Source: Streptomyces sp. NBC_01549 (GTDB lineage: Bacteria > Actinomycetota > Actinomycetes > Streptomycetales > Streptomycetaceae). Taken from it: DNA of 64,000 nt. Of this stretch, positions 32,576-41,767 are shown one piece after another; the stretch's first letter is position 1, and every line of letters begins with the position of its first letter. The stretch is taken from NCBI RefSeq assembly GCF_026339955.1, contig NZ_JAPEPW010000001.1, positions 5,658,501 through 5,722,500 of the forward strand, written 5' to 3'. Both the position numbers and the translations under genes were made by a program. Under the pieces are notes generated by a model, which had not been told where the DNA came from, ran no database searches, and saw nothing but the letters and a program-made list of their open reading frames with translations.

Positions 32576-33844
32576 CTAGGCCCCTGTGACCTCCACCGCC
32601 GCCAGGTTCTTCTTGCCCCGGCGCAGCACCAGCCAGCGCCCGTGCAGCAGATCCTCCTTGGCGGGGACCGCGTCCTCGGCGGTGACCTTGACGTTGTTCA
32701 CGTAGGCACCGCCCTCCTTGACCGTGCGACGCGCGGCCGACTTGCTGGCCACCAAGCCGACCTCCGCGAAGAGGTCGACCACCGGGCCGAGCTCGGCGAC
32801 CTGGATGTGCGGCACCTCGGAGAGCGCCGCGGCCAGCGTCCGCTCGTCGAGCCCGGTCAGTTCGCCCTGGCCGAAGAGGGCCTTGGACGCGGCGATCACC
32901 GCGGCCGTCTGGTCGGCGCCGTGCACCAGCGTCGTCAGTTCCTCGGCGAGCGCGCGCTGGGCGGCGCGGGCCTGGGGGCGCTCTTCGGTCTGCTTCTCCA
33001 GCTCTTCGAGTTCCTCGCGGGACCTGAAGGACAGGATGCGCATGTACGTCGAGATGTCCCGGTCGTCCACGTTCAGCCAGAACTGGTAGAACGCGTACGG
33101 CGTCGTCATCTCCGGGTCGAGCCATACGGCGCCGCCCTCGGTCTTGCCGAACTTGGTGCCGTCCGCCTTGACCATCAGCGGCGTGGCCAGCGCGTGCACG
33201 CTGGCGTGCGGCTCCAGGCGATGGATCAGATCGAGACCCGCGGTGAGGTTGCCCCACTGGTCGCTGCCGCCCTGCTGCAATGTGCAGCCGTAGCGTCGGT
33301 ACAGCTCCAGGAAGTCCATGCCCTGCAGCAGCTGGTAACTGAACTCCGTGTAGCTGATGCCTTCCTCGGACTCCAGGCGCCGGGCCACCGAGTCCTTCGT
33401 CAGCATCTTGTTGACGCGGAAGTGCTTGCCGATGTCCCGCAGGAACTCGATGGCCGACAGGCCGGCCGTCCAGTCGAGGTTGTTCACCATGACCGCGGCG
33501 TTCTCGCCCTCGAAGGACAGGAACGGCTCGATCTGCGAGCGCAGGCGCGTCACCCAGTTCGCGACCGTCTCCGGGTCGTTCAGCGTGCGCTCGGCGGTCG
33601 GGCGCGGGTCGCCGATCTGGCCCGTCGCGCCGCCGACCAGGGCCAGCGGGCGCAGGCCCGCGTGCTGGAGGCGACGCATGGTGAGGACCTGCACCAGGTG
33701 CCCCACGTGCAGGCTGGCCGCGGTCGGGTCGAAGCCGCAATAGAACGTGACGGGACCGTCCGCGAGCGCCTTGCGCAAAGCATCTTCGTCAGTGGACAGG
33801 GCGAACAGCCCCCGCCACTTCAGCTCGTCGACGATGTCCGTCAC
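32576..33844 (-). CDS. tyrS: Tyrosyl-tRNA synthetase
   Basis: The 422-residue class I synthetase has YCGFDPTAASLHVGHLVQ with HVGH as HIGH motif, QQGGSDQWGNLTAG for tyrosine/tRNA recognition and KFGKTEGG as the KMSKS-like loop. A C-terminal S4 RNA-binding domain follows (SKSAARRTVKEGGAYVNNVKV). It charges tRNA-Tyr. The start is a GTG preceded by AAGGAG ten bases away; the long upstream open frame belongs to antisense reading of tldE. It follows tldE on the same strand with a 45-nt gap. Confidence 0.96.
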   Translation of the reverse strand: MTDIVDELKWRGLFALSTDEDALRKALADGPVTFYCGFDPTAASLHVGHLVQVLTMRRLQHAGLRPLALVGGATGQIGDPRPTAERTLNDPETVANWVTRLRSQIEPFLSFEGENAAVMVNNLDWTAGLSAIEFLRDIGKHFRVNKMLTKDSVARRLESEEGISYTEFSYQLLQGMDFLELYRRYGCTLQQGGSDQWGNLTAGLDLIHRLEPHASVHALATPLMVKADGTKFGKTEGGAVWLDPEMTTPYAFYQFWLNVDDRDISTYMRILSFRSREELEELEKQTEERPQARAAQRALAEELTTLVHGADQTAAVIAASKALFGQGELTGLDERTLAAALSEVPHIQVAELGPVVDLFAEVGLVASKSAARRTVKEGGAYVNNVKVTAEDAVPAKEDLLHGRWLVLRRGKKNLAAVEVTGA

Positions 33845-33888
33845 GGTTCTCGTATCTCCTTGGGTGGTCTCGTGAATCAGGTACGAGG

Positions 33889-35283
33889 TTATACGCCCTG
33901 GCTGACAGAGCTCATATTGAAGTCGGGCACCCTCAGCGCGGGCATCGCAGCACGAGTGAACCAATCGCTCCATTCGCGCGGCAATGTCTTTTCCGTGCGC
34001 CCCGCCTCCGTGGCCCGCGACAGCAGGTCCACCGGCGACTCGTTGAACCGGAAGTTGTTGACCTCGCCGACGACCTGGCCGTTCTCGACGAGGTAGACGC
34101 CGTCCCGGGTCAGTCCCGTGAGTAGCAGCGTCGCCGGGTCGACCTCGCGGATGTACCAGAGGCAGGTCAGCAGCAGACCGCGCTCGGTGGCGGCGACCAT
34201 CTCCTCCAGGGAGCGGTCCTCGCCGCCGTCCAGGATCAGGTTGCCGATGGCCGGGGCGACGGGCAGCCCGGTGAGGCCCGCGCTGTGCCGGGTGGTGGAC
34301 AGACGGTTCAGCGTGCCCTCGCGCACCCAGTCCGTCGCGGACAGCGGCAGCCCGTTGTCGAACACGGACGCGTCGTCGCCGGAGGAGTGCGTGAGCACGA
34401 AGGGCGCGGACTCCAGTCCCGGCTCGTTCGGGTCGCTGCGCAGGGTCAGCGGCAGCTCGGTGAGCTTCTCGCCGACACGGGTGCCGCCGCCGGGCTTGCT
34501 GAACACGGTCCGGCCCTCGGCCGCGTCCCGGGCCGCCGCCGACCACATCTGGTAGATCAGCAGGTCCGCGACGGCGGTCGGCGGCAGCAGCGTCTCGTAG
34601 CGGCCGGCGGGCAGGTCGATGCGCCGCTCGGCCCATCCGAGCCGGGTCGCCAGCTCGGCGTCCAGGGCGGCCGGGTCGACGTCCTTGAAGTCCCGCGTGG
34701 ACCGCCCCGCCCACGCCGAGCGCGTCCGGTCGGGCGATTTGGCGTTGAGTTCCAGCGTCCCGTTGGGCTGGTCGTGACGCAGGCGCAGCCCCGTCGACGT
34801 ACCGAGATAGCTGGAGACGAGCTCATGGTTGGCGAAGCCGTACAGCTCGCGTCCGCCCGCACGCGCGCGGGCGAAGGACTCGCCGAGCGCCGGGGCGAAG
34901 TCGGCGAAGACGGCGGAGGAGGTCTCGGAGGGCGCGTCGGTGAAGTCGGGGGACTCCGGCACGCCGGTGACCAGCGGCTGGGCGTCCTCGGCGGCCCCCG
35001 CGCCGCGTGCGGCCGCCTCCGCGGCCCGCACCAGGGGCTCCAGCTCGTCCGCGGTCACGGCCGCGCGTGAGACGACTCCGGAGGACGTGCCCTCTCGGCC
35101 GTCGACGGTCGCGATGACGGTCAGGGTGCGCCCGCGTGTGACCCCGTTCGTGGTCAGCGCGTTGCCGGCCCAGCGCAGGTTGGCGGTCGAGTGCTCGTCG
35201 GCGATCACGACGCAGCCGTCGGCGCGGGAGAGTTCGAGGGCGCGCTCGACGACCTCGTGCGGCTTGTTCGTACGGGCGCTCAT
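33889..35283 (-). CDS. TldE/PmbA-type metallopeptidase subunit
   Basis: The 464-residue protein has the TldD/E N-terminal pattern (VVERALELSRADGCVVIADEHSTANLRWAGNALTTNG) and C-terminal motifs (GDRSLEEMVAATERGLLLTCLWYIREVDP, GEVNNFRFNESPVDLLS). It lacks the HExxxH metal motif, as TldE subunits do. It is coupled to the upstream tldD by a four-base overlap. TldD/TldE form a metalloprotease that trims peptides such as modified microcins. No such peptide gene is seen nearby. Confidence 0.88.
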   Translation of the reverse strand: MSARTNKPHEVVERALELSRADGCVVIADEHSTANLRWAGNALTTNGVTRGRTLTVIATVDGREGTSSGVVSRAAVTADELEPLVRAAEAAARGAGAAEDAQPLVTGVPESPDFTDAPSETSSAVFADFAPALGESFARARAGGRELYGFANHELVSSYLGTSTGLRLRHDQPNGTLELNAKSPDRTRSAWAGRSTRDFKDVDPAALDAELATRLGWAERRIDLPAGRYETLLPPTAVADLLIYQMWSAAARDAAEGRTVFSKPGGGTRVGEKLTELPLTLRSDPNEPGLESAPFVLTHSSGDDASVFDNGLPLSATDWVREGTLNRLSTTRHSAGLTGLPVAPAIGNLILDGGEDRSLEEMVAATERGLLLTCLWYIREVDPATLLLTGLTRDGVYLVENGQVVGEVNNFRFNESPVDLLSRATEAGRTEKTLPREWSDWFTRAAMPALRVPDFNMSSVSQGV

Positions 35284-36803
35284 CGACCGGCCTCCTGCGT
35301 CGTGTTGAGGATGTTGACCCCCTGGAAGAGAGCCGACGGGCAGCCGTGCGAGACCGCCGCGACCTGGCCCGGCTGGGCCTTGCCGCAGTTGAAGGCACCG
35401 CCCAGGACATACGTTCCCGGACCACCCACCGCGGCCATCGAACCCCAGAAGTCGGTGGTGGTGGCCTGGTAGGCGACATCCCGCAGCTGTCCGGTGATCC
35501 GACCGTTCTCGATCTTGAAGAACCGCTGACCGGTGAACTGGAAGTTGTACCTCTGCATGTCGATGGACCAGGATCGGTCACCGACGACGTAGATCCCCCG
35601 ATCCACACCCCCGATCAGGTCCTCGGTCGAGTGTCCCGCGGGGTCCGGCTGGAGTGAGACGTTGGCCATGCGCTGTACGGGCACGTGCCCGGGGGAGTCG
35701 GCGTACGCGCACCCGTTGGACCGGTCGAAGCCGGTCAGTCTCGCGATGCGCCGGTCCAGCTGGTAGCCGACGAGGGTGCCGTCCTTCACGAGGTCCCAGG
35801 ACTGCCCCTCGACGCCCTCGTCGTCGTAGCCGATGGTCGCGAGGCCGTGCTCGGCGGTGCGGTCACCGGTGACGTTCATCCGCTCGGAGCCGTACCTCAG
35901 CTTGCCGAGCTGGTCGAAGGTGGCGAAGGAGGTGCCGGCGTACGCCGCCTCGTAGCCCAGGGCGCGGTCCAGCTCGGTGGCGTGTCCGATGGACTCGTGG
36001 ATCGTCAGCCACAGGTTGGAGGGGTCGACGACGAGGTCGTACAGCCCCGCCTCGACGCTCGGCGCCCGCATCTTCTCGGCGAGCAGCTCCGGGATCCGCG
36101 CGAGCTCGGACTCCCAGTCCCAGCCGGTGCCCGTCAGGTACTCCCAGCCGCGTCCGACCGGCGGCGCGATGGTGCGCATGGAGTCGAACTCGCCGCTGGA
36201 CTCGTCGACGGCGACGGCGGTGAGCTGCGGGTGCAGCCGTACGCGCTGCTGGGTGGTCACGGTCCCGGCGGTGTCGGCGTAGAACTTGTTCTCGTGGACC
36301 GTCATCAGCGAGGCGTCGACGTGGTTGACGCCGTCGGCGGCGAGCAGCCGCGCGCTCCAGTCGGCGAGCAGTCCGGCCTTCTCCTCGTCCGGCACGGAGA
36401 AGGGGTCGATGTCGTACGACGAGATCCATGTCTTATCCGCGTGCACCGGCTCGTCCGCCAGCTCCACCCGCTCGTCGGAACCGGCCGCCCTGATCACCTG
36501 TGCCGAGAGCTTCGCCATCGCCACGGCCTGCGACGCGACCTTCGCGGCCGCGTCCATCGTCAGATCCACACCCGACGCGAACCCCCAGGTCCCGCCGTGC
36601 ACCACCCGCACCGCGTACCCCAGGTCCGTGGTGTCCGACGATCCGGCCGGCTTCGCGTCCCGCAGCCGCCAGGACGCGCTGCGCACCCGCTCGAACCGGA
36701 AGTCCGCGTGCTCGGCCCCCAGCGCGCGCGCCCGCGCGAGCGCGGCGTCGGCCAGGGCCCGCAGTGGCAGTGCCGTGAAGGCTTCGTCGATGGAATGAGG
36801 CAC
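35280..36803 (-). CDS. TldD-type zinc metallopeptidase subunit
   Basis: The 507-residue protein has the zinc motif HESIGH at 269-274 within LTIHESIGHATELDRALGYE, the catalytic signature of TldD. The C-terminus includes VGGPGTYVLGGAFNCGKAQPGQVAAVSHGCPS. It forms the active subunit with the TldE encoded immediately downstream (ATGA overlap). The pair is preceded by a 228-nt intergenic region shared with fabG. Confidence 0.92.
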   Translation of the reverse strand: MPHSIDEAFTALPLRALADAALARARALGAEHADFRFERVRSASWRLRDAKPAGSSDTTDLGYAVRVVHGGTWGFASGVDLTMDAAAKVASQAVAMAKLSAQVIRAAGSDERVELADEPVHADKTWISSYDIDPFSVPDEEKAGLLADWSARLLAADGVNHVDASLMTVHENKFYADTAGTVTTQQRVRLHPQLTAVAVDESSGEFDSMRTIAPPVGRGWEYLTGTGWDWESELARIPELLAEKMRAPSVEAGLYDLVVDPSNLWLTIHESIGHATELDRALGYEAAYAGTSFATFDQLGKLRYGSERMNVTGDRTAEHGLATIGYDDEGVEGQSWDLVKDGTLVGYQLDRRIARLTGFDRSNGCAYADSPGHVPVQRMANVSLQPDPAGHSTEDLIGGVDRGIYVVGDRSWSIDMQRYNFQFTGQRFFKIENGRITGQLRDVAYQATTTDFWGSMAAVGGPGTYVLGGAFNCGKAQPGQVAAVSHGCPSALFQGVNILNTTQEAGR

Positions 36804-37031
36804 GGAGGTCTCCCTGCTGTCGTGGCCTGTCGGGTCCGATCATGTCGCGCGGGCGGGTCCGGCGGCCACATCTTTCCGTTCGCTCGGCGAGGCTTTCTGT
36901 AGGGATCCGACAGTGAGCACCCCGCGCCACTGTCGGTGCCCGATTCTCCGGGAGGCGTGGGGGACCGATAGGTTTCCAGGGAAGGCGCCTGTCTTGCAGG
37001 GGTTTCAGACAGCTATCGAAAGGGTGATCCG

Positions 37032-37751
37032 TTGAGCCGCTCGGTTCTTGTCACCGGAGGCAACCGGGGCATCGGCCTCGCCATCGCCCGCGCGTTCGCC
37101 GATGCCGGCGACAAAGTCGCGATCACATACCGTTCGGGTGAGCCGCCGGCTGCCCTCATCGCATTGGGCTGCCTCGCCGTCAAGTGCGACATCACCGACA
37201 CCGAGCAGGTGGAGCAGGCCTACAAGGAGATCGAGGCCGAGCACGGCCCCGTCGAGATCCTGGTCGCCAACGCGGGTGTCACCAAGGACCAGCTTCTGAT
37301 GCGGATGTCCGAGGAGGACTTCACCTCCGTCCTCGACACCAACCTCACCGGCACCTTCCGGGTCGTCAAGCGTGCCAACCGCGGCATGCTCCGTGCCAAG
37401 AAGGGGCGGGTCGTCCTCGTTTCGTCGGTCGTGGGGCTGCTCGGCTCCGCGGGACAGTCGAACTACGCCGCCTCCAAGGCCGCCCTGGTCGGCTTCGCGC
37501 GCTCGCTCGCCCGCGAACTCGGCTCGCGCAACATCACCTTCAACGTCGTCGCGCCCGGTTTCGTCGACACCGACATGACCAAGGTGCTCACCGACGAGCA
37601 GCGTGCGGGCATCGTCGCCCAGGTGCCGCTCGGCCGGTACGCGCAGCCCGAGGAGATCGCCGCGACGGTGCGGTTCCTCGCCTCGGACGACGCCTCGTAC
37701 ATCACTGGAGCCGTCATTCCGGTTGACGGCGGACTGGGAATGGGTCACTGA
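37032..37751 (+). CDS. fabG: 3-oxoacyl-ACP reductase FabG (MabA type)
   Basis: The 239-residue SDR has TGGNRGIG (8-15), NAGVTKDQLLMRM (80-92) and the catalytic Ser132, Tyr145 and Lys149 (SSVVG, YAASK). It ends in ITGAVIPVDGGLGMGH. It reduces 3-oxoacyl-ACP with NADPH in fatty-acid elongation. The start is a TTG preceded by CGAAAGGG. Enoyl reductase fabI follows after five bases, the actinobacterial mabA-inhA arrangement. Confidence 0.94.
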   Translation: MSRSVLVTGGNRGIGLAIARAFADAGDKVAITYRSGEPPAALIALGCLAVKCDITDTEQVEQAYKEIEAEHGPVEILVANAGVTKDQLLMRMSEEDFTSVLDTNLTGTFRVVKRANRGMLRAKKGRVVLVSSVVGLLGSAGQSNYAASKAALVGFARSLARELGSRNITFNVVAPGFVDTDMTKVLTDEQRAGIVAQVPLGRYAQPEEIAATVRFLASDDASYITGAVIPVDGGLGMGH

Positions 37752-37756
37752 TCACC

Positions 37757-38524
37757 ATGAGCGGAATCCTCGAGGGCAAGCGCGTCCTGATCTCCGGTGT
37801 GCTGATGGAGTCCTCCATCGCCTTCCACGCCGCCAAGCAGGCCCAGGAGCAGGGCGCGGAGATCATCCTGACCGCGTTCCCGCGGCCCACGCTGACCGAG
37901 CGCATCGCCAAGAAGCTTCCCAAGCCCACCAAGGTCATCGAGCTCGACGTGACCAACGACGAGCACCTGGCGCGTGTCGCCGACGTCGTCGGTGAGGAGC
38001 TGGGCGGCCTGGACGGCGTCGTCCACTCCATCGGCTTCGCGCCGCAGGACGCGCTGGGCGGCAACTTCCTCAACACGCCGTTCGAGTCCGTCGCCACCGC
38101 GATGCACGTCTCGGCGTTCTCCCTGAAGTCGCTGACCATGGCCTGTCTGCCGCTGATGCAGAACGGCGGCTCGGTCGTCGGCCTCACCTTCGACGCGTCC
38201 TTCGCCTGGCCGCAGTACGACTGGATGGGCCCGGCCAAGGCCGCCCTGGAGGCCACCAGCCGCTACCTCGCCCGCGACCTGGGCAAGCAGAACATCCGCT
38301 GCAACCTCATCTCCGCGGGCCCGCTCGGCTCGATGGCCGCCAAGTCCATCCCGGGCTTCGGCGAGCTGGCCTCCGTGTGGGACAACCGCTCTCCCCTGGA
38401 GTGGGACCTCAAGGACCCCGAGCCGGCCGGCAAGGGCGTCGTCGCCCTGCTGAGCGACTGGTTCCCGAAGACCACCGGCGAGATCATCCACGTGGACGGC
38501 GGTCTGCACGCCATCGGTGCCTGA
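37757..38524 (+). CDS. fabI: Enoyl-ACP reductase FabI (InhA-like)
   Basis: The 255-residue enzyme has SGVLMESSIAFHAAKQAQEQGAEI for NADH binding and a catalytic Tyr154/Lys161 pair (WPQYDWMGPAK) with the InhA-type Phe near 145. It reduces trans-2-enoyl-ACP in the last step of each fatty-acid cycle. It is expressed with fabG directly upstream. The family is the target of isoniazid- and triclosan-type inhibitors. Confidence 0.95.
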   Translation: MSGILEGKRVLISGVLMESSIAFHAAKQAQEQGAEIILTAFPRPTLTERIAKKLPKPTKVIELDVTNDEHLARVADVVGEELGGLDGVVHSIGFAPQDALGGNFLNTPFESVATAMHVSAFSLKSLTMACLPLMQNGGSVVGLTFDASFAWPQYDWMGPAKAALEATSRYLARDLGKQNIRCNLISAGPLGSMAAKSIPGFGELASVWDNRSPLEWDLKDPEPAGKGVVALLSDWFPKTTGEIIHVDGGLHAIGA

Positions 38525-38676
38525 ATTCCCCCATCCGGCCGACGCCCCGTTTCCCGCAGCGTGCGGGCAGCGGGGCGTCGCCCGTTCGGCCTAGTCGGCC
38601 GGGCGCCCCGGGCACCGTACCGCGCACGCTGGAACCACGCACCGCCCCGCAGCCGTCCGGCCGAGGAGGTCCCCTT

Positions 38677-39021
38677 GTGCGCCTGTCCCGCCGTTTTGCC
38701 CCGGCGTTCGCCGCTCTCGCGTTCATGATGGTTCTGCCGTACGACGCCGTGCCCCACACGCGCGTGGCGCACGGAAAACCCCCTGTCCCCCAGCCGTTCG
38801 GCGCCGATTGCCGCACCACGGTCCAGGGGTCGCACGTGACCGCGTACTGCCACAACCCCTACCCGGAGACCGACCAGGTCGCCCTGCACATCGAGTGCGA
38901 CCGCTGGTGGGACATCGACACCGACACCGACCCGGTCGACGCGGGCCCCGCGATGACGGTCCGGCTGACCGGCCGATGCTGGGAGGAGGTCCGGTCGGCG
39001 TGGGTCAGCCACCAGAAGTGA
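38677..39021 (+). CDS. Small secreted protein with four cysteines
   Basis: The 114-residue product starts at a GTG with GAGGAGG seven bases upstream. A signal peptide (RLSRRFAPAFAALAFMMVLPYDAVPHT) is followed by a mature region with Cys in ADCRTT, AYCHNPY, IECDRWWDIDTD and GRCWEE. The even Cys number suggests two disulphides. Function is unknown. It lies between fabI and the convergent GntR gene. Confidence 0.7.
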   Translation: MRLSRRFAPAFAALAFMMVLPYDAVPHTRVAHGKPPVPQPFGADCRTTVQGSHVTAYCHNPYPETDQVALHIECDRWWDIDTDTDPVDAGPAMTVRLTGRCWEEVRSAWVSHQK

Positions 39022-39039
39022 CGGCGTTCGTCAGCCGTC

Positions 39040-39726
39040 TCAGGCCTGAGGCGTGAGCCGTCCCGGACGGCACTGGAACGGATAGCCCCCGGCCTCCGCG
39101 CCCGCCGCCTCCGTGTCCCCCGCGCGGATCGCGTCGACGAGCCGCGTGTGGTCCATGTACGTCTCCGGCGTCAGCTTCCCCCCGACGTCCTCGCGCAGCC
39201 AGTCCCTCAGCACCTCGCCCAGGTCCGCGTACATCGCCGTCATGACGTCGTTGTGGGAGGCGGCCACCACCGCCAGGTGGAAGGTCGCGTCGGCGGCCAC
39301 GAAGGCCTCCGCGTCACCCGACTCCCAGGCCTCCTCACGCCGTACGAGCAGCGCGTCGAGCTGCTTCAGATCGCGCTCGGTGCGCCGCTCGGCGGCCAGC
39401 TTCGCCGCGCTCGACTCCAGCGTGGCGCGCAGCTCGGCGATGTGCCGCGGCTCGGCGTCGGCGAAGCGCCGGTGCATCACGCCCGCGAGCTCGCTGGTCG
39501 CCACGACATAGGTGCCCGAGCCCTGGCGGATGTCGAGCAGACCGTTGTGGGCCAGCGCGCGGACTGCCTCGCGGACGGTGTTACGGGCGACGCCCAGCTG
39601 CTCGACCAGCTCCGGCTCGGTGGGGATGCGGGAGCCGACCGGCCACTCGCCCGAGGTGATCTGGTTCCGCAGCTCGGCGATGACCTGCTCGGACAGCGCC
39701 GAACGGCGAGGGTGGCTCAGCGGCAT
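39040..39726 (-). CDS. GntR (FadR subfamily) transcriptional regulator
   Basis: The 228-residue protein has an N-terminal winged HTH (EPELVEQLGVARNTVREAVRALAHNG) and a C-terminal FCD ligand domain with metal-type His/Asp positions (ADATFHLAVVAASHNDV). I use the ATG before PLSHPRRSAL. It is divergent from an MFS exporter 112 nt away, and the gap holds an inverted repeat ATCAT-CCC-ATGAT. It very likely represses that transporter and itself. Confidence 0.9.
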   Translation of the reverse strand: MPLSHPRRSALSEQVIAELRNQITSGEWPVGSRIPTEPELVEQLGVARNTVREAVRALAHNGLLDIRQGSGTYVVATSELAGVMHRRFADAEPRHIAELRATLESSAAKLAAERRTERDLKQLDALLVRREEAWESGDAEAFVAADATFHLAVVAASHNDVMTAMYADLGEVLRDWLREDVGGKLTPETYMDHTRLVDAIRAGDTEAAGAEAGGYPFQCRPGRLTPQA

Positions 39727-39809
39727 GACGGTCCTTCGTACGGGCCCGGTGTGGTCGTTCGCGCGGGGCGGGAGAATCCGGAGATTAACGCAAGGGGATT
39801 GGACAGCCA

Positions 39810-39830
39810 ATCATCCCATGATTCTATGAT
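39810..39830. promoter_or_regulatory. Operator-like repeats between the GntR and MFS genes
   Basis: ATCAT-CCC-ATGAT (39810-39822) is a perfect inverted repeat with a three-base spacer; ATGAT repeats again at 39826-39830. It lies within the first codons region of the MFS gene and upstream of the GntR start, as expected for a FadR-type operator. Confidence 0.55.
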
Positions 39831-39837
39831 GGGCGTC

Positions 39838-41142
39838 ATGGTGAGCGAGGAGACCCGGACGATGACGTCCACGCCCATACGTAGTCCGGACGAGAGCAGG
39901 GAGCCCCAACCGCATGCCACGCGTGCGTGGACGACGCGGCTCGTGACGGTCGGCATCGTCCTCACGGCCCTCAACCTGCGCCCCGCGATCACCAGCTTCG
40001 GCGCTCTCCTCGAAGAGGTGCGCGACGGGCTCGGCATGAGCGGCAGCGTCGCCGGACTGCTCACCTCCGTACCGCCGCTGTGCTTCGCCGTCTTCGGTGT
40101 CATGGCGCCACGCCTCGCCCGCCGCTTCGGGCCCGGAGCGGTCGTCTGCGCCGGAATGGCCGCCATCACGGCGGGGCTCGCGATCCGGCCCTACACCGGG
40201 AGCGCGGTCGGCTTCCTGGCCGCCAGCGCCCTCGCCCTGATGGGCATCGCCGTCAGCAACGTCCTGATGCCGGTGATCGTCAAGAGCTGGTTCCCGGACC
40301 GGGTCGGCTCCATGACCGGCCTCTACTCGATGGCGCTCGCCCTGGGCACCTCGGCCGCGGCGGCGGTGACCGTGCCCATGACCAACGCCCTGGGCGGCAG
40401 TTGGCAGTCGGGCCTCGCGGTGTGGGCCGGCCTGGCCGCGGCCGCCGTACTGCCGTGGATCGCGCTGGTACGCGCGCGGGGCGCCGATTCCCGCGACGGC
40501 GAGCGGCCGCATACGACACCCCCTGCCGCGCGGGAACCTGGCGGACCGCGCATCACCCGCAGCCGAACCGCCTGGGCGCTCGCCGTCTTCTTCGGACTCC
40601 AGGCCACCGCCGCGTACATCACGATGGGCTGGATGCCGCAGAACTTCCGCGACGCGGGCGTCTCCGCGGGCACCGCGGGGCTGCTCCTCGCCGTCACCAT
40701 GGCGATGGGCGTGCCCCTGGCCTTCGTCATCCCGCGCCTCGCCACCCGCATACCCCACCAGGGGCCGATCGTGGTCGCGCTCGGCGCCTGCGGCCTCGCG
40801 GGATACGCGGGCCTCTACGTCGCCCCGGCGGGCGGAGCCTGGGCCTGGGCCCTGCTGCTCGGCGTCTCCAACTGCGCCTTCCCCCTGGCCCTCACCATGG
40901 TCGGCATGCGGGCCAGGACCGGCGCGGGCGTCGCCCAGCTCTCGGCGTTCGCGCAGAGCACCGGGTATCTGATCTCGATCCCGGGACCCCTGCTCGTGGG
41001 CGTGCTCTACCAGCACAGCGGCGGCTGGGGGCTGCCGATCGCGCTCATGGCCGCCCTGATGGTGCCGCAGATCGCGGTGGGCGTCGTGGCCGGCCGCGAC
41101 CGTATGGTGGAGGACGAGGCGGCGCGCGGGACGCGCTCCTGA
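39838..41142 (+). CDS. MFS transporter, CynX/NimT family
   Basis: The protein of about 434 residues has 12 membrane helices and the family start LVTVGIVLTALNLRPAITSFGALLEEV. Members export or import cyanate, nitroimidazoles and related small molecules. Several in-frame ATGs (39826, 39829, 39838) crowd the operator; I use 39838. Regulation by the divergent GntR protein is likely. A 37-residue membrane protein gene follows after 47 nt. Confidence 0.88.
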   Translation: MVSEETRTMTSTPIRSPDESREPQPHATRAWTTRLVTVGIVLTALNLRPAITSFGALLEEVRDGLGMSGSVAGLLTSVPPLCFAVFGVMAPRLARRFGPGAVVCAGMAAITAGLAIRPYTGSAVGFLAASALALMGIAVSNVLMPVIVKSWFPDRVGSMTGLYSMALALGTSAAAAVTVPMTNALGGSWQSGLAVWAGLAAAAVLPWIALVRARGADSRDGERPHTTPPAAREPGGPRITRSRTAWALAVFFGLQATAAYITMGWMPQNFRDAGVSAGTAGLLLAVTMAMGVPLAFVIPRLATRIPHQGPIVVALGACGLAGYAGLYVAPAGGAWAWALLLGVSNCAFPLALTMVGMRARTGAGVAQLSAFAQSTGYLISIPGPLLVGVLYQHSGGWGLPIALMAALMVPQIAVGVVAGRDRMVEDEAARGTRS

Positions 41143-41189
41143 GGCCCCCGACGGCGGAGGTGCGGACGAAGGGTGCGAGACTGGCCCGT

Positions 41190-41303
41190 ATGGCGCTCGA
41201 CCCGAACCCCCAGAACGGCCAGAAGAAGCTGCTGATCGTGCTCGGCGCGATGCTGGCCATCACCGTGATCATCGGCATCATCGCGTCGATCGCCTCGCCG
41301 TGA
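41190..41303 (+). CDS. SGM_5486-type small transporter-associated membrane protein
   Basis: This 37-residue protein, MALDPNPQNGQKKLLIVLGA followed by a single hydrophobic helix, belongs to a Streptomyces family named for SGM_5486. It always follows an MFS transporter of this kind, as here. It may be an accessory subunit of the exporter; no function is proven. Confidence 0.8.
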   Translation: MALDPNPQNGQKKLLIVLGAMLAITVIIGIIASIASP

Positions 41304-41485
41304 CCACCGCCGCCCGCACCCCCGGGAACGCCGATGGTGGTGCTAGCCCCCCTGTCCCCTAGGGGGTGAGTGTCAGGGTCAAGTGGGTGGATCACCGGAT
41401 GGGTTGACGGCCCGGGAATCCGTAACTTCGAGTTGTGGCCGCGACGACGCGGATCACGGAGCACCCGAAGACCCACGGAGGCGGC

Positions 41486-41701
41486 ATGTCGGCCCGTACG
41501 CACACCCGGCCCCACCCGGCGACCCCGGGCAGCGTGGACATCCGGCTGCCCTGGTGGGCCCTCGCCCTGCCCGCCCTCGCCTTCGTCGCCCTCCTGCTCC
41601 TGATACTGAACCCGGCGGACGCGCACGCCGCGGGCGGCGACCCCGCGATCACTCACATCTTCGAGCGCGTCCAGCAGACGGTGCTGCACCAGACCCCCTG
41701 A
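41486..41701 (+). CDS. Small membrane-anchored or secreted protein
   Basis: The 71-residue frame starts at ATG with GGAGG five bases upstream. A basic, Pro-rich start is followed by one hydrophobic segment (WWALALPALAFVALLLLILN) and an Ala-rich end with ADAHAAGGDPAITHIFERVQQ. It may be an anchored or cleaved secreted protein. Its family is not recognised beyond Streptomyces resemblance. Confidence 0.65.
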   Translation: MSARTHTRPHPATPGSVDIRLPWWALALPALAFVALLLLILNPADAHAAGGDPAITHIFERVQQTVLHQTP

Positions 41702-41767
41702 GCACCCCCTGGGGGAGCAGGTCAACTCTCGGCGCCGCATGGCGTGTTTCATGCGAAGCTGGGACCC

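Noticed and set aside
33844..34714. N-terminal extension of tyrS
   Set aside because: The extra codons are antisense-like sequence from another frame of tldE; a normal TyrS begins at the GTG at 33844.
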